Positions 20,401 to 29,119 are shown, numbered from the stretch's first letter. The stretch is 64,000 nucleotides of DNA from Spirochaetia bacterium UBA6919 (GCA_002450905.1 DKAT01000009.1:1-64000); one strand, 5' to 3'. The notes: generated by a model not told the origin, from the sequence alone. Program-made: numbers and translations.

Positions 20401-20543
20401 ATTGTTGGGGATAGAGATATTGTAACATAAGTATATTTTTTACTGGAGAGCTTCCAAACGTAGTCCCCATCTTCACACTTTGTAAGGAAAAGGATTCCAA
20501 TTATGTGGGTTATAAAAATAATAGAATATATAAGCTTTTTCAT
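17454..20543 (-). CDS. large surface lipoprotein with Ig-like, CARDB and LamG-like domains
   Basis: A 1029-residue protein, Gly/Ser/Thr/Asn-rich. The signal ends FLTKC, an unusual but possible lipobox. Domains in order: two SbsA-type Ig-like (Big_5) domains at about 40-270 (LIFTFSQSMNPNTLGSNDL; RFRFSESMSR); four CARDB-like repeats at about 275-735, each with a YxVYLS-type strand, a GSTxxL turn, a YYIxVS strand and a final NN (DDLITGNNTG, GDTNTANNT); a fibronectin-like stretch at about 740-830; and a LamG/concanavalin-like C-terminal domain (GFWLRKNSDWAQLMIDIGNN, then WHHIEVKNINYS). It probably acts in adhesion or polysaccharide binding at the cell surface, by analogy. GAGG precedes the ATG. 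Confidence 0.85.
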   Translation of the reverse strand: MKKLIYSIIFITHIIGILFLTKCEDGDYVWKLSSKKYTYVTISLSPTINTSTAIVTNTSLIFTFSQSMNPNTLGSNDLTLSSSSGTVNQSSYTWFWSYNNTILTFKAQSIGGNWPLTIDSIYTIRLNSANLRSVDENPMERDFTGSFTTSPIADTTAPSITAAVAVSGGVEVPLSGIITPLDGIRFRFSESMSRADVQNAFNLVINGLNRTPSSITWATVTTTDDQVTFNFSGAPSGSTTASLSSAAQDLAGNGVSNPVSPATATFSIGGGNVTDYIVNNITVPTSATPSGTVNGTGVGFTIQNLGNITGGNNITYNVYISSDNIIDGTDTLITSGSTGGLTGGGSTTIGVSTGSWPATTGGYYILVSVSSVDDLITGNNTGVSAQVAVGIPDYSVTSPVYPSGGPAGSAFTGSFNVSNTGSFAGIANYTVYLSKDTTIDGTDVVVTTGSTASINAGSNVAVNYNGNYPAAGTYYIIISLTGDTNTANNTALSTLLTVTAISVDYDIIPNFSPAGSITQGTPIGGSFNIQNIGISPGTQSINYTVYLSPNTTISQGDDVLTSGSIAPLAVGGSTTINIPGNWPLGASTYYIIVSINATDDTNSTNNIEISGVYSSTGNVDYMISSVLKTTNDHYVGNVSGDIVSGNFTVRNIGSVDGSSGFTYNIYLSSTNTTAGIIGTPIASGNYASTLVTGGFVVIPFTGNWPVGVGAVGTGRYLVVEITGVTGDSNATNNVNSTGGSFDILNLATPTGLAATPSEYYINLSYTASGGTPTYKIFRDGTEVMETTAISNVFVYGGSTKVAYAYTVSAIRSAGASTTQSTTSVNASRNGTLLWYEGFNSPTHTAFTFPGNGWIDDRGGNGENILISLTNYSGGQSLALSNNSVNYGFNDGVHYQFSPGISPSYIGFWLRKNSDWAQLMIDIGNNNLPATSGRAMAFFHNDANSGNRISYDNGGTWTGAAASLPINTWHHIEVKNINYSTSTYDLYLNNTLVATGLPFRNNIGSAINRIYISSDFYFATAYIDEIEFRY

Positions 20544-20851
20544 ACTAACCTCAAAATGACCTATAGTCAGATAAATATAGAAAAATTATAATTGTGTTAT
20601 GAAAGTCACATACAACACATAAAATAATTGAGAAAACTTGTATATAGTTTTCACATGTTATAATATAAATCACATTCATTTTTTTTCAATGAGATCATAT
20701 AAATTTTTTTATATATTGATTATATTCTTTTCTGACGTAATTATCAGAAACTAACATAAAATATTTACGAGATTTGATCAAAGAAAAATTGTAATATATT
20801 GATAAATTATATATCTTTAAAAGGATTTTTTAACGGGTTTAGAGGTAAAAT
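20544..20851. other. 308-bp divergent intergenic region
   Basis: Separates the CARDB lipoprotein (minus) from gatC (plus) and must contain both promoters. A possible gatC promoter is TTGTAA, 17 bases, TATCTT ending near 20819. I see no operator or riboswitch. Confidence 0.4.
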
Positions 20852-21136
20852 ATGAAAGTTACTCTGGAAGTGGTAGAGAAGGTCGCTCAACTATCTAAAA
20901 TAGCACTCAATGAAGAAGATAAGATAAAATATTCAAATGAAATAAGTCAAATCCTTGATTATGTAGAAAAGATCAATGAATTAGACACCTCTCAGGTTGA
21001 GCCTACTGCTCATATACTGGATATTCACAATGTATACCGTGAAGATAAGAGTGGAAGAAGTATAGATGTAGAAATTCTGATGAAATTAGCACCCAAACAT
21101 AAAGACCAGTTTATCGTCGTACCGAAAGTACTTTAA
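20852..21136 (+). CDS. gatC: aspartyl/glutamyl-tRNA amidotransferase subunit C
   Basis: A 94-residue GatC, the small belt subunit of the GatCAB complex that converts misacylated Glu-tRNA(Gln) or Asp-tRNA(Asn) to the correct amide. Family features seen: VEKVAQLSKIALNEEDK at the start, ISQILDYVEKINELDTSQVE, then PTAHILDIHNVYREDK. AGAGG precedes the ATG. gatA and gatB are not in the window, so the complex is encoded at separate loci. murJ follows after 23 bp. Confidence 0.95.
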   Translation: MKVTLEVVEKVAQLSKIALNEEDKIKYSNEISQILDYVEKINELDTSQVEPTAHILDIHNVYREDKSGRSIDVEILMKLAPKHKDQFIVVPKVL

Positions 21137-21159
21137 AATTTATTCCCATAAATCAATTC

Positions 21160-22755
21160 ATGATCAGTAAGAAGCTAATATTAAAATCCACACTCATTAT
21201 CAGTGCAGCTACTCTATTATCCAAAGTACTGGGACTTGTTCGTCAACAATATTCTATATATTTATTTGGTGGAGGTTGGGAATTTGATTCATTTATCGCT
21301 GCATTCCGTATTCCAAATGCACTAAGAGAACTACTTGCTGAAGGCGCTCTCTCCGCAGCTTTCATCCCTATTTTCTCTGCAATTCTTGTAAGAGATGGAA
21401 AAAAGGAGGCGTTTAAATTTGCAAATAAAGTTCTGAATATATCTATCATCATAACAGTTTTAATATCATTTGTATCAATCATAGTTTCAGAATTTTTTAT
21501 GCAGTATTATCATAATAATCCTCAATACCCCATGGCTACCCCTCTGGCTACGAATCTATTTAATATTTTAATGTTCTACCTTCCATTTATCAGCTTATCA
21601 GCTCTTATAATGGGGATGCTGAATTCCATGAACCGCTTTACTATTCCAGCTCTTGGACCTTTCTTTTCCAACGTAACCTTCTTGATCTTCTTATTTCTTC
21701 TTTATAAAACATTAGATATTCAATCTCTTGCCTATGCTACAATCATAGGAGGTTTAACGTATTTTGTTATCCAAATACCTGTGCTCACAAAAGAAGGGTT
21801 TAGGTTTCAATTGTCTATTGATTTTAAGGATGAGAATATAAAAGAGTTCATTACTTTGTTTATTCCTTTTGCAATGGCGATGGGGATACCAAAATTAAAT
21901 AATATCTTATCCAATTTATTTTCAGACGATATTACAGGAGCTAATACCGCATTATCACAAGGATTTTTCTTAATTCAATTTCCATTATCCGTGTTTGTTG
22001 CTGGAATATCAATGGTAAGCCTTCCGAATATGTCGAAATACTTTGAAATTAATGATATGAATAACTTCAAAGAACTGATCCTCATGGGATTACGCATGGT
22101 ATTCTTCTTTACAATGCCTTCAGTTATTGGACTTATGATTTTGGATTTTGAAATTGCACGATTTATTTATCATGATGTTCTGATGATCTTTTCTGGAGGG
22201 AAGTCTGGTAAGATAAGTGACCTGGTGATTAGGAATATAGCACTGGCACAATATTATTATGCTCCAGGTATCCTTGCTATGGGACTTTCTATAATTTTTA
22301 TCCGTGCTTTTCAAAGTATGAAAGATATGAAGACTATGATTTATAGTGGATTATCTTCTGTTGTACTTCATTTAATAATTATGACGATTTTAATTCGTTA
22401 TTCAGGATGGTCATTTGAAGGAATCGCTCTTTCAATCACCATTTCATCTTTCTTTAATCTTGTATTATTGATCGCAATTCTTTTGTGGAAAATTGGTAAT
22501 CTGGAGTGGAAAGACACTATTATTAGTGTGATTAAAGTAATTTTCTCATCATTGATAATGGGTATATTTTTATTCTATTTTCAGAATTATATTTCAGGAG
22601 TCCAATGGATATCAATTCATTATATAGACAACATCCTGAACACTACACTATTAATATTCCTTGGAATGATGAGTTACTTTATGAGTCTCTATATATTGAA
22701 AGAAAAAGAATTTCGAAATGTCCTCAGCAAAGTTGTCAGCCGAATTATTAAATAA
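21160..22755 (+). CDS. murJ: lipid II flippase MurJ
   Basis: A 531-residue polytopic membrane protein of the MATE-like MOP superfamily that flips lipid II across the inner membrane for peptidoglycan synthesis. It starts with the family signature (SAATLLSKVLGLVRQQYSIY, then GAGWEFD-like GGGWEFDSF, FRIPNALRELLAEGALSAAF). About 14 hydrophobic segments can be counted. It follows gatC by 23 bp with no good ribosome site, so expression may depend on read-through. The length is typical. Confidence 0.94.
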   Translation: MISKKLILKSTLIISAATLLSKVLGLVRQQYSIYLFGGGWEFDSFIAAFRIPNALRELLAEGALSAAFIPIFSAILVRDGKKEAFKFANKVLNISIIITVLISFVSIIVSEFFMQYYHNNPQYPMATPLATNLFNILMFYLPFISLSALIMGMLNSMNRFTIPALGPFFSNVTFLIFLFLLYKTLDIQSLAYATIIGGLTYFVIQIPVLTKEGFRFQLSIDFKDENIKEFITLFIPFAMAMGIPKLNNILSNLFSDDITGANTALSQGFFLIQFPLSVFVAGISMVSLPNMSKYFEINDMNNFKELILMGLRMVFFFTMPSVIGLMILDFEIARFIYHDVLMIFSGGKSGKISDLVIRNIALAQYYYAPGILAMGLSIIFIRAFQSMKDMKTMIYSGLSSVVLHLIIMTILIRYSGWSFEGIALSITISSFFNLVLLIAILLWKIGNLEWKDTIISVIKVIFSSLIMGIFLFYFQNYISGVQWISIHYIDNILNTTLLIFLGMMSYFMSLYILKEKEFRNVLSKVVSRIIK

Positions 22756-22815
22756 ATATTGTTTTTTTTTATAAACGTGTTATATTTTTGGACATAAAAT
22801 AATCAAGGAGATATT

Positions 22816-23346
22816 TTGAAAATAATATTTTACTCATTGTTAATCTTTATGTTTAGCGCATTGACATGGAATCTGGTTAATGCAGACGATGATCCATTTG
22901 AACGTTTAAATATAACTAAGATGAATAAAGTTGCACCAAACATAACTTTTCAAACACTTGAGGGGAATAATGTCTCTCTCGTTCGGTATCGTGGCAAGGT
23001 TGTCATGTTAAATTTCTGGGCTACATGGTGCGGTCCCTGTCGTGTTGAAATGCCATCTATGAGTAGACTTCAAACGAAAGTTGGTGACACTCACTTTAAA
23101 ATACTAGCAGTATCTATTGGAGAAAATAAGTCAACAGTCCAAAGTTATGTCAGCGGAAAGGGATTTTCATTCCAGGTATTTCTTGATCAAACTAGACAGG
23201 CATGGAAACCTTATGCCACTCATGGTATTCCTACTACGTATATTATCAATAAGAGAGGATACATTATCGGTCAGGTCATTGGTGCGAGACAATGGGATTC
23301 GGAACAATTTGTTTCATTCTTCAAAAGCTTAACAGCATCTAACTAA
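22816..23346 (+). CDS. TlpA/ResA-type periplasmic thioredoxin
   Basis: A 176-residue exported redox protein. The start is TTG, with AAGGAG five bases upstream, and a signal peptide ends at LVNA (residue 23). The thioredoxin fold has WATWCGPC (Cys72 and Cys75) and the cis-proline GIPTTYII. This type reduces disulfides or apocytochrome haems in the periplasm; five-haem and one-haem cytochromes are encoded in the act operon of this window, so a role in cytochrome maturation is possible but not shown. Confidence 0.9.
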   Translation: MKIIFYSLLIFMFSALTWNLVNADDDPFERLNITKMNKVAPNITFQTLEGNNVSLVRYRGKVVMLNFWATWCGPCRVEMPSMSRLQTKVGDTHFKILAVSIGENKSTVQSYVSGKGFSFQVFLDQTRQAWKPYATHGIPTTYIINKRGYIIGQVIGARQWDSEQFVSFFKSLTASN

Positions 23347-23352
23347 TTAATT

Positions 23353-23381
23353 TGGTCACAGGTATTATCTGTTTGTGACCA
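23353..23381 (+). terminator. hairpin between the TlpA gene and holB
   Basis: TGGTCACA and TGTGACCA pair over 8 bp with a 13-base loop, 6 bp after the TlpA gene stop. The following TCTTTCAATCC is only moderately T-rich. The convergent position supports a terminator. Confidence 0.55.
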
Positions 23382-23447
23382 TCTTTCAATCCTTTCTATA
23401 TACTATTTTTACTAACATCTATTTATCAAACGTGATCTCAGTGCTTA

Positions 23448-24719
23448 TTAAATATATTTTTTCTTGAGTAACGATGCAATATTCATGAGATAACCTGTCA
23501 TGGCGTATTGTGGATTTAAATTATGATGTTTCACTCTATATAATATAATCTCCCCTTCTCTGACGATCTCATCTAATATTAGATTTGGACAATGTTCAAA
23601 GGAATTTTTTTTACTACCGTTAGAAGACAGTGCATATTTCAATTTTTTTGCGCTCAGAATATAGTTTGAAAATGCTTTCAAATAATTTTCGGTATCATAC
23701 AGTGAATTGATCTTATCCACATAATCAAAGATCTCACCATTTGTTTGATAATTAGGAGCAATTTTATTTACAAATTCATTAATCAATCCTTCGAAATTAC
23801 TACTCTCATCCTTATCTGATATGATATCCCAGATGTCCTTTGTGTTGGATTTATCGTATGGGAGTGGAATATTAAATTTACTTTGAATAAGTTCTCTTTG
23901 TTCATCGAATGATAGAGGTCTAAATGGCAATATAAAACAACGGGACAATATAGTTGGCAAGATACTATCTTTACTATCGGTTATTAGTATTAGATAATTA
24001 TTAGGGGGTGGTTCTTCAATACTTTTTAGAAAGGTGTTTGCTGTTTCCTCCTTCATCTTTTCCAATCCATTAATAATAATCACCTTATTCCGACCTTCAG
24101 TGGGTTTGATATATAGTTTCTGGATGATATTTCTTATTGTTTCAATGGGTATATTATCCATTTGAAGGCTATCTGTAATCGTTTGGGTGTATTCTATAAT
24201 TTGAAGTAATTTTTTATCATCCTTAGGATCGAAGGTTTGAGATTTCATATTCCTTAACCAATTTTTCATAGATAATTTATGATCATTTATCTTGTCCTGG
24301 ATGTCGCTCTGAGATTTCTTGCTAGTCTTGACACTTCCCTTGTATATGAATAATTGAGATGAATATCTATAATAGAGATCAGTGAGTAAATCTGCTATCC
24401 TTTCTAATAATATTCTATTAGGGTGCATTTTCCATAAATGATATAAAGAATTCAGTTTGAAATTGCAATCATCGGTGTTTATGATGATAATGTCGGGGTA
24501 AAGATAGTTATCTATTTTCCGACAAGAGTTACATGTATCGCAGGAATCATCTGATAGCTTCTCGCAATTCAGAGCTTTAGCAAGTTGAAGGGCATAAGAT
24601 AGTTTCCCGCAAGATGTCTTACCGTGGAATAACAAACTGGAGGAGAGGTGATTATTCCTCAGGGCATTTTGTATGAGGTATTTATTTTGTTGATTTCCCA
24701 GCAAATCTTTAAAAGACAT
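23448..24719 (-). CDS. holB: DNA polymerase III delta-prime subunit (HolB-type clamp loader)
   Basis: A 423-residue AAA+ clamp-loader subunit that helps place the sliding clamp on DNA. It begins in the family way (FKDLLGNQQNKYLIQNAL, then NNHLSSSLLFHG). The P-loop is GKTSCGKL, with Leu in place of the Thr/Ser that binds Mg-ATP, so ATP hydrolysis is unlikely, as in other delta-prime proteins. A zinc knuckle (CDTCNSC) and sensor-1 region (KSIEEPPPNNYLILIT) with the SRC motif (LSRCFILPF) are present. Residues about 100-190 are an extra segment that lengthens it beyond the usual 310-340. Gene name by family. Confidence 0.85.
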   Translation of the reverse strand: MSFKDLLGNQQNKYLIQNALRNNHLSSSLLFHGKTSCGKLSYALQLAKALNCEKLSDDSCDTCNSCRKIDNYLYPDIIIINTDDCNFKLNSLYHLWKMHPNRILLERIADLLTDLYYRYSSQLFIYKGSVKTSKKSQSDIQDKINDHKLSMKNWLRNMKSQTFDPKDDKKLLQIIEYTQTITDSLQMDNIPIETIRNIIQKLYIKPTEGRNKVIIINGLEKMKEETANTFLKSIEEPPPNNYLILITDSKDSILPTILSRCFILPFRPLSFDEQRELIQSKFNIPLPYDKSNTKDIWDIISDKDESSNFEGLINEFVNKIAPNYQTNGEIFDYVDKINSLYDTENYLKAFSNYILSAKKLKYALSSNGSKKNSFEHCPNLILDEIVREGEIILYRVKHHNLNPQYAMTGYLMNIASLLKKKYI

Positions 24720-24981
24720 GGGTATAAAATATAAATTGTATTCACAATAGTCAAAGAAATTTGTAATTTGGTGATCATAAAATTGAATAAGAAATTTGTT
24801 TTCCCCAAGGGATTTTTATTATATTATCAGTTATTATATTGTAATATTCTTTTATCCAATTTTCTATTAAAATGACATCCTGCTCATGATATAGTCATGG
24901 TGGATTCCCTAAACATGTCACAAAGGATTTCAGATTTAAAATATTTTCAGAAAATAATATCATTTTTATCAGGAATTAATA

Positions 24982-25866
24982 ATGCAAAGATTTGGCACAT
25001 TTAGTTTTGGCGTGGGAAAAATAACTCCTGGCGTCAAATGGATATTAATTTCAACAGTCTGCATTTTTATAATACAAATCATCGCTGGAACAATAGCGGG
25101 TGATCCAGGTCTGTCTCCTTATCCCAATTTATATGACCCGACAATACACAATCCCTTTTCAGTATTATTCATGTTAAAATTCGGAGGATTCAGCGGCTTC
25201 TATCCCTGGCAGATTGTTACCTACATGTTTCTCCACAGTGGATTTATGCACATCATATTCAATATGTTCGGAGTATGGATGTTTGGAGTTCCCTATGAAA
25301 GACAGTTTGGAACAAAGAATTTCTTATTATTGTACTTTATATCAGGTGTCGGTACGGGTGTATTCTTAATATTAACTCTGAGTAATGTATTAGGAGCTTC
25401 TGCTGCTGTATTTGCTGTTCTGGTTTCATTTGCATATATGTGGCCTCAGGCGATTATTTATATTTGGGGGATTCTCCCTGTGAAAGCCTGGGTGTTTATT
25501 TTGATATTTATAGGAATCGAACTCCTCCTTACTATCAGCCAAAAAAATAGCAACGTAGCTCACTCAGCCCATGTTATAGGTGCATTTATTGGATTAATTT
25601 TCTTACAAATAGTTCATAAGAAGTACCAGATCTTTGGTTCCGTCTCTCAATACATTGATGAAAAAAAAGAACAACGTCATCATAGATCTCAAAAGCAGGA
25701 AGTAGAAAAAATTGTACAGAAGGAAGAGTGGGTACAGGAGAAAGTAGATAGTTTATTGGAAAAGGTCTCTAAACAAGGAATTAATTCCCTTACAAAAAAA
25801 GAAAAAGAGTTTTTAGACCGTGTCAGCATGAATTACAGCAGTCGAAGCCGCAGAGATGAATTTTAA
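24982..25866 (+). CDS. rhomboid-family intramembrane serine protease
   Basis: A 294-residue protein with six or seven membrane helices up to about residue 212 and a charged, coiled-coil cytoplasmic tail. Active-site landmarks: HSGFMHIIFNMFGVWMFG with the oxyanion Asn, catalytic Ser140 in GASAAVFAVL, and His197 in HSAHVIG. The usual GxSG motif is GASA here, with Ala for the last Gly, so activity is likely but not certain. It is first in a plus-strand run with a zinc-ribbon protein, two metallo-beta-lactamase lipoproteins and arsC. Confidence 0.88.
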   Translation: MQRFGTFSFGVGKITPGVKWILISTVCIFIIQIIAGTIAGDPGLSPYPNLYDPTIHNPFSVLFMLKFGGFSGFYPWQIVTYMFLHSGFMHIIFNMFGVWMFGVPYERQFGTKNFLLLYFISGVGTGVFLILTLSNVLGASAAVFAVLVSFAYMWPQAIIYIWGILPVKAWVFILIFIGIELLLTISQKNSNVAHSAHVIGAFIGLIFLQIVHKKYQIFGSVSQYIDEKKEQRHHRSQKQEVEKIVQKEEWVQEKVDSLLEKVSKQGINSLTKKEKEFLDRVSMNYSSRSRRDEF

Positions 25867-25888
25867 ATCTCTTTAAACACCACTTGGA

Positions 25889-26329
25889 ATGAATATGTCA
25901 CAGATCAAATGTCCAAACTGCCAAGCTCTCAATGACTTGGGAAATATTAATTGCACAGAATGTAATTCTCCCCTGAAAAAATATCGCTCATTGAGCAAAT
26001 CGACTATAATAATTATTTCAGCTATCCTAATTATGCTAATCACGTCTATTATCGGATTAATATACCTCGAAGTTGTTTATCCACAATACGGACTGAGTAA
26101 ACGGCTGCCAATGATCTGGGAAATATTAGTGGATAAGGATTTCTCAAAAAAATATAAAAAGTATAAATCTTTAAATGATGAAATAATTAAAAAAACCGCT
26201 GAACTCAATCAAAAAAAACTGGAACTCAAATCGATCATCAAGAAAAAAGAGATTTTAAGTAAGTTAAATGATCTAAATAAACGTGTCAATGAAGTCCAGG
26301 AGAAATTAGAAAATCAAAATAAGGAGTGA
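25889..26329 (+). CDS. zinc-ribbon, single-helix membrane protein with coiled-coil tail
   Basis: A 146-residue protein (144 if the second ATG at 25895 is used, which is better spaced from TTGGA). Residues 8-27 are a zinc ribbon (CPNCQALNDLGNINCTEC), followed by a membrane helix at about 40-62 and a lysine-rich coiled coil from about 90. No family assignment beyond the ribbon. It lies 22 bp after the rhomboid gene and may be a partner or regulator of it. Confidence 0.7.
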   Translation: MNMSQIKCPNCQALNDLGNINCTECNSPLKKYRSLSKSTIIIISAILIMLITSIIGLIYLEVVYPQYGLSKRLPMIWEILVDKDFSKKYKKYKSLNDEIIKKTAELNQKKLELKSIIKKKEILSKLNDLNKRVNEVQEKLENQNKE

Positions 26330-26360
26330 TAAATAATTTTAATTAAATTGAGGTGAAAAT

Positions 26361-27386
26361 ATGTTTATAACGCTTAAAAGAATGAGTATATTATTATTTC
26401 TAATCTTTGTATATCAGTGTTCTGGGAATAAATCATCCGATACAGCTAGTTCAAAAAAAGATTCTGTAGTGAAAACGTCGGTAAAACCCGTTGAAATAAA
26501 TGATGTCAATCCCCTCGATCCTATAAAACTCCGTGAAATCCATAAAAATATCTATATGGCTCGGGGTACAAGAGCTTTACCATCCCCTAAGAATCGTGGT
26601 TTCATGTCCAATAGTTATGGTATTCTCACCTCACAGGGCTGGTTTATTGTCGATGCTCTATCAACTCCTGCACTATCCAAAGAATTTATTGGAGAACTTA
26701 ATAAAATTATAAAAGCTCCTATAAAATACGTCGTAATTACTCATTATCACCAGGATCACTGGTATGGTGCACAATCTTACAAGGATCACGGTACAAAAAT
26801 CATTGCCCATAAGAATATTACAAAATATGTCGAAAGTGATTACAGTATAGATATGCTTAACCTCCAGAAGAAGATGTTTAAAATATACGATAATGTAAAA
26901 TTAACTCCCCCATCAATGCCCATAACTAAAAAAACAATAATTCGAATGGGTGATAAGGAATTCCATGTTGAACCCTTCACTCCAGCTCATACTAACACGG
27001 ATCTTATTGTCTATACTCCGGATGATAAAATGATGTATGTTGGAGACCTTGTCAGCACAGACACCATCCCCAATGCATCCGATAAATTCTCTAATTCCTC
27101 TGGGTGGATCAAAGTTCTCGAGAAGATGAAGACGTATCAGGTCAATAAATTATTGAGTGGACATAATATGCCTATGGATGTTTCTGGTGTTGATTTCAAT
27201 ATAAAATATCTCACATATATTAGAAAGCAGGTTAAGGAACTGAAAGCACAAAACAAGACTTACGATGAAATTAAATCAAAATTACGGGATAACCCCTTTC
27301 AAAATAAATCGGACCGTCGTGGGATGCACAACGCAAATATATATAAATTATTCAATGATTTGGATAATGAATTTCTATCCAACTAA
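26361..27386 (+). CDS. metallo-beta-lactamase-fold lipoprotein, copy 1
   Basis: A 341-residue exported hydrolase. The lipoprotein signal ends YQC (Cys20). The metal site is complete: HYHQDHW (HxHxDH), His in FTPAHTNTDL, Asp in YVGDLV and His in LLSGHNMPM. This fold hydrolyses esters, lactams or thioesters; the pattern resembles periplasmic members near quinoprotein dehydrogenase genes, but the substrate is unknown. It is about 60% identical to the next gene, evidently a tandem duplication (32-bp gap). Good ribosome site (GAGGTG). Confidence 0.9.
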   Translation: MFITLKRMSILLFLIFVYQCSGNKSSDTASSKKDSVVKTSVKPVEINDVNPLDPIKLREIHKNIYMARGTRALPSPKNRGFMSNSYGILTSQGWFIVDALSTPALSKEFIGELNKIIKAPIKYVVITHYHQDHWYGAQSYKDHGTKIIAHKNITKYVESDYSIDMLNLQKKMFKIYDNVKLTPPSMPITKKTIIRMGDKEFHVEPFTPAHTNTDLIVYTPDDKMMYVGDLVSTDTIPNASDKFSNSSGWIKVLEKMKTYQVNKLLSGHNMPMDVSGVDFNIKYLTYIRKQVKELKAQNKTYDEIKSKLRDNPFQNKSDRRGMHNANIYKLFNDLDNEFLSN

Positions 27387-27418
27387 TATTATTCAAACAA
27401 GTAATCTAAGGAGAAAAT

Positions 27419-28450
27419 ATGTTAACAATTAAAATGAACATTGTTGTAATTATGTTCATATCCATACTCATCCAATGTTCAGGCAGTAAATCTACTGATA
27501 AATCATCAGTGAAAATAGATACTAAACAAATTGTTGATTCAAATAAATTACCCAAACAGGAAATCGATCCCAAAGCTCCAATGAAACTTAAAAAAATCCA
27601 TAAAAATATCTATATGGCTCGGGGTGTCAATGGATTAGCTTCTCCTGAAAATCGCGGATTCATGTCCAATAGCTATGGTATTCTAACATCAGAAGGCTGG
27701 TTTGTCGTCGATGCCCTAGCAACTCCTGCACTGGCAAAGGAATTTATCGGAGAACTTAATAAAATTAAAAAAGCCCCGGTCAAATACGTCGTCATCACCC
27801 ACTATCACATGGATCACTGGTACGGTGCCCAAAGCTACAAAGAGAATGGCACAACAGTTATAGCACATGAGAATGTCAAGAAATTCACTGAAAATCCCGA
27901 ATCAGAATTGGCACTTAAGATTCAGAAAGAGCGTTTCAAAGTCTTTGATGATGTAAAATTAACTCCACCCACTATGCCCATAAATAAGAAGACAATTATT
28001 AAGATGGGTAAAAAGAATTTCCAAATAGAGCCATTCACCCCAGCCCACACCAACACTGATCTTATTGTCTACTTACCTGATAATAAATATATCTTTGTCG
28101 GAGATCTCATAGGAAAAGACCGCATTCCCTTTGCTGGAGACAGAACCTCAACTTCCTCTGGATGGATAAAATTCCTCGAGAAAATGAAAACATATCCCAT
28201 TGATAAAATTTTTAGTGGACACAACAAGCCTATGAAAGCCACAGGAATTGATTTTAATTTAAATTATATTAAATACCTCCGGGAAAACATCAAAAAATTG
28301 AAAGATCAAAACAAGTCTTACGATGAAGTCAAAAAGGCTTTAGAGAAGACACCCTTTCATAAATCAGATGCCAGACAGGAGTTTCACTACTCAAATATAT
28401 ATAAAATTTATAATGATCTGGATATAGAGATTCTATCCGAAGGAAAATAA
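27419..28450 (+). CDS. metallo-beta-lactamase-fold lipoprotein, copy 2
   Basis: A 343-residue paralogue of the preceding gene, with lipobox Cys after LIQ (Cys20), HYHMDHW, FTPAHTNTDL, FVGDLI and IFSGHNKPM, so all zinc ligands are kept. The segment GFMSNSYGILTS is identical in both copies. AAGGAG precedes the ATG. arsC begins 3 bp after its stop. The two copies differ most in the linker after the lipid anchor and around residues 165-185, where substrate specificity may differ. Confidence 0.9.
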   Translation: MLTIKMNIVVIMFISILIQCSGSKSTDKSSVKIDTKQIVDSNKLPKQEIDPKAPMKLKKIHKNIYMARGVNGLASPENRGFMSNSYGILTSEGWFVVDALATPALAKEFIGELNKIKKAPVKYVVITHYHMDHWYGAQSYKENGTTVIAHENVKKFTENPESELALKIQKERFKVFDDVKLTPPTMPINKKTIIKMGKKNFQIEPFTPAHTNTDLIVYLPDNKYIFVGDLIGKDRIPFAGDRTSTSSGWIKFLEKMKTYPIDKIFSGHNKPMKATGIDFNLNYIKYLRENIKKLKDQNKSYDEVKKALEKTPFHKSDARQEFHYSNIYKIYNDLDIEILSEGK

Positions 28451-28453
28451 TCA

Positions 28454-28882
28454 ATGGACAAACCGAATGTATTAATTCTCTGCACAGGAAACTCGTGTAG
28501 AAGCCAGATGATGGAGGGGTTTGCTCGCCATCACCTGGGTAAGGACTATAATTTCTATTCAGCAGGTGTAGAAACCCATGGATTAAATAAGCGTGCCGTT
28601 AAGGTGATGATGGAATCCGGTGTGGATATCAGTTCTCATAAATCGAAGTCCATAGATGAATACGCTGATATAAACTTTGATGCTGTTATAACAGTTTGTG
28701 GCGATGCTCATGAAAGATGTCCAGCTTATTTAAAAATAACAAATCTTATCCATAAAGGATTTCCAGACCCTGCTAATGCCCAGGGATCTGAGGAACAAAT
28801 TTTACTCATATTTCGTTCCATACGGGATCAGATAGAACACTTTGTTCTCAAAGAATTACCAAATGAATTAAGAAATTCCTAA
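28454..28882 (+). CDS. arsC: thioredoxin-coupled arsenate reductase
   Basis: A 142-residue enzyme of the low-molecular-weight tyrosine phosphatase fold that reduces arsenate to arsenite. The P-loop is CTGNSCRS (nucleophile Cys10), and the redox pair Cys82 and Cys89 lies in TVCGDAHERCP, at the same positions as in the S. aureus pI258 enzyme as I recall it. These cysteines separate it from plain phosphatases. No arsenite pump or ArsR is in the window. The ribosome site (GAAGG) lies in the end of the upstream gene, so it is coupled to the hydrolase pair. Confidence 0.92.
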   Translation: MDKPNVLILCTGNSCRSQMMEGFARHHLGKDYNFYSAGVETHGLNKRAVKVMMESGVDISSHKSKSIDEYADINFDAVITVCGDAHERCPAYLKITNLIHKGFPDPANAQGSEEQILLIFRSIRDQIEHFVLKELPNELRNS

Positions 28883-29119
28883 CTCCTCATAATTCTATTG
28901 AATAAGATCCTGAAATTCTATCAATATCAATAAAATATTTTAATCATAAGTGATGAAATCGGAATGGGGTTTCGAGAATCTTTATATCAGTAATCAAGAT
29001 ATTATCGTTATGAGAACCCTCAAAATAACTTGAATTTATCACAATTAAAGTAATATATATTAATAAAAAAATAACTAATTTGCTTGTCTATATTTTATAA
29101 ATTCATTACTATAAGATAT

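Noticed and set aside
28957..29030. ATCGGAATGGGG as another copy of the palindrome
   Set aside because: Only the first eight bases match and there is no TTCCGAT arm at the right distance.
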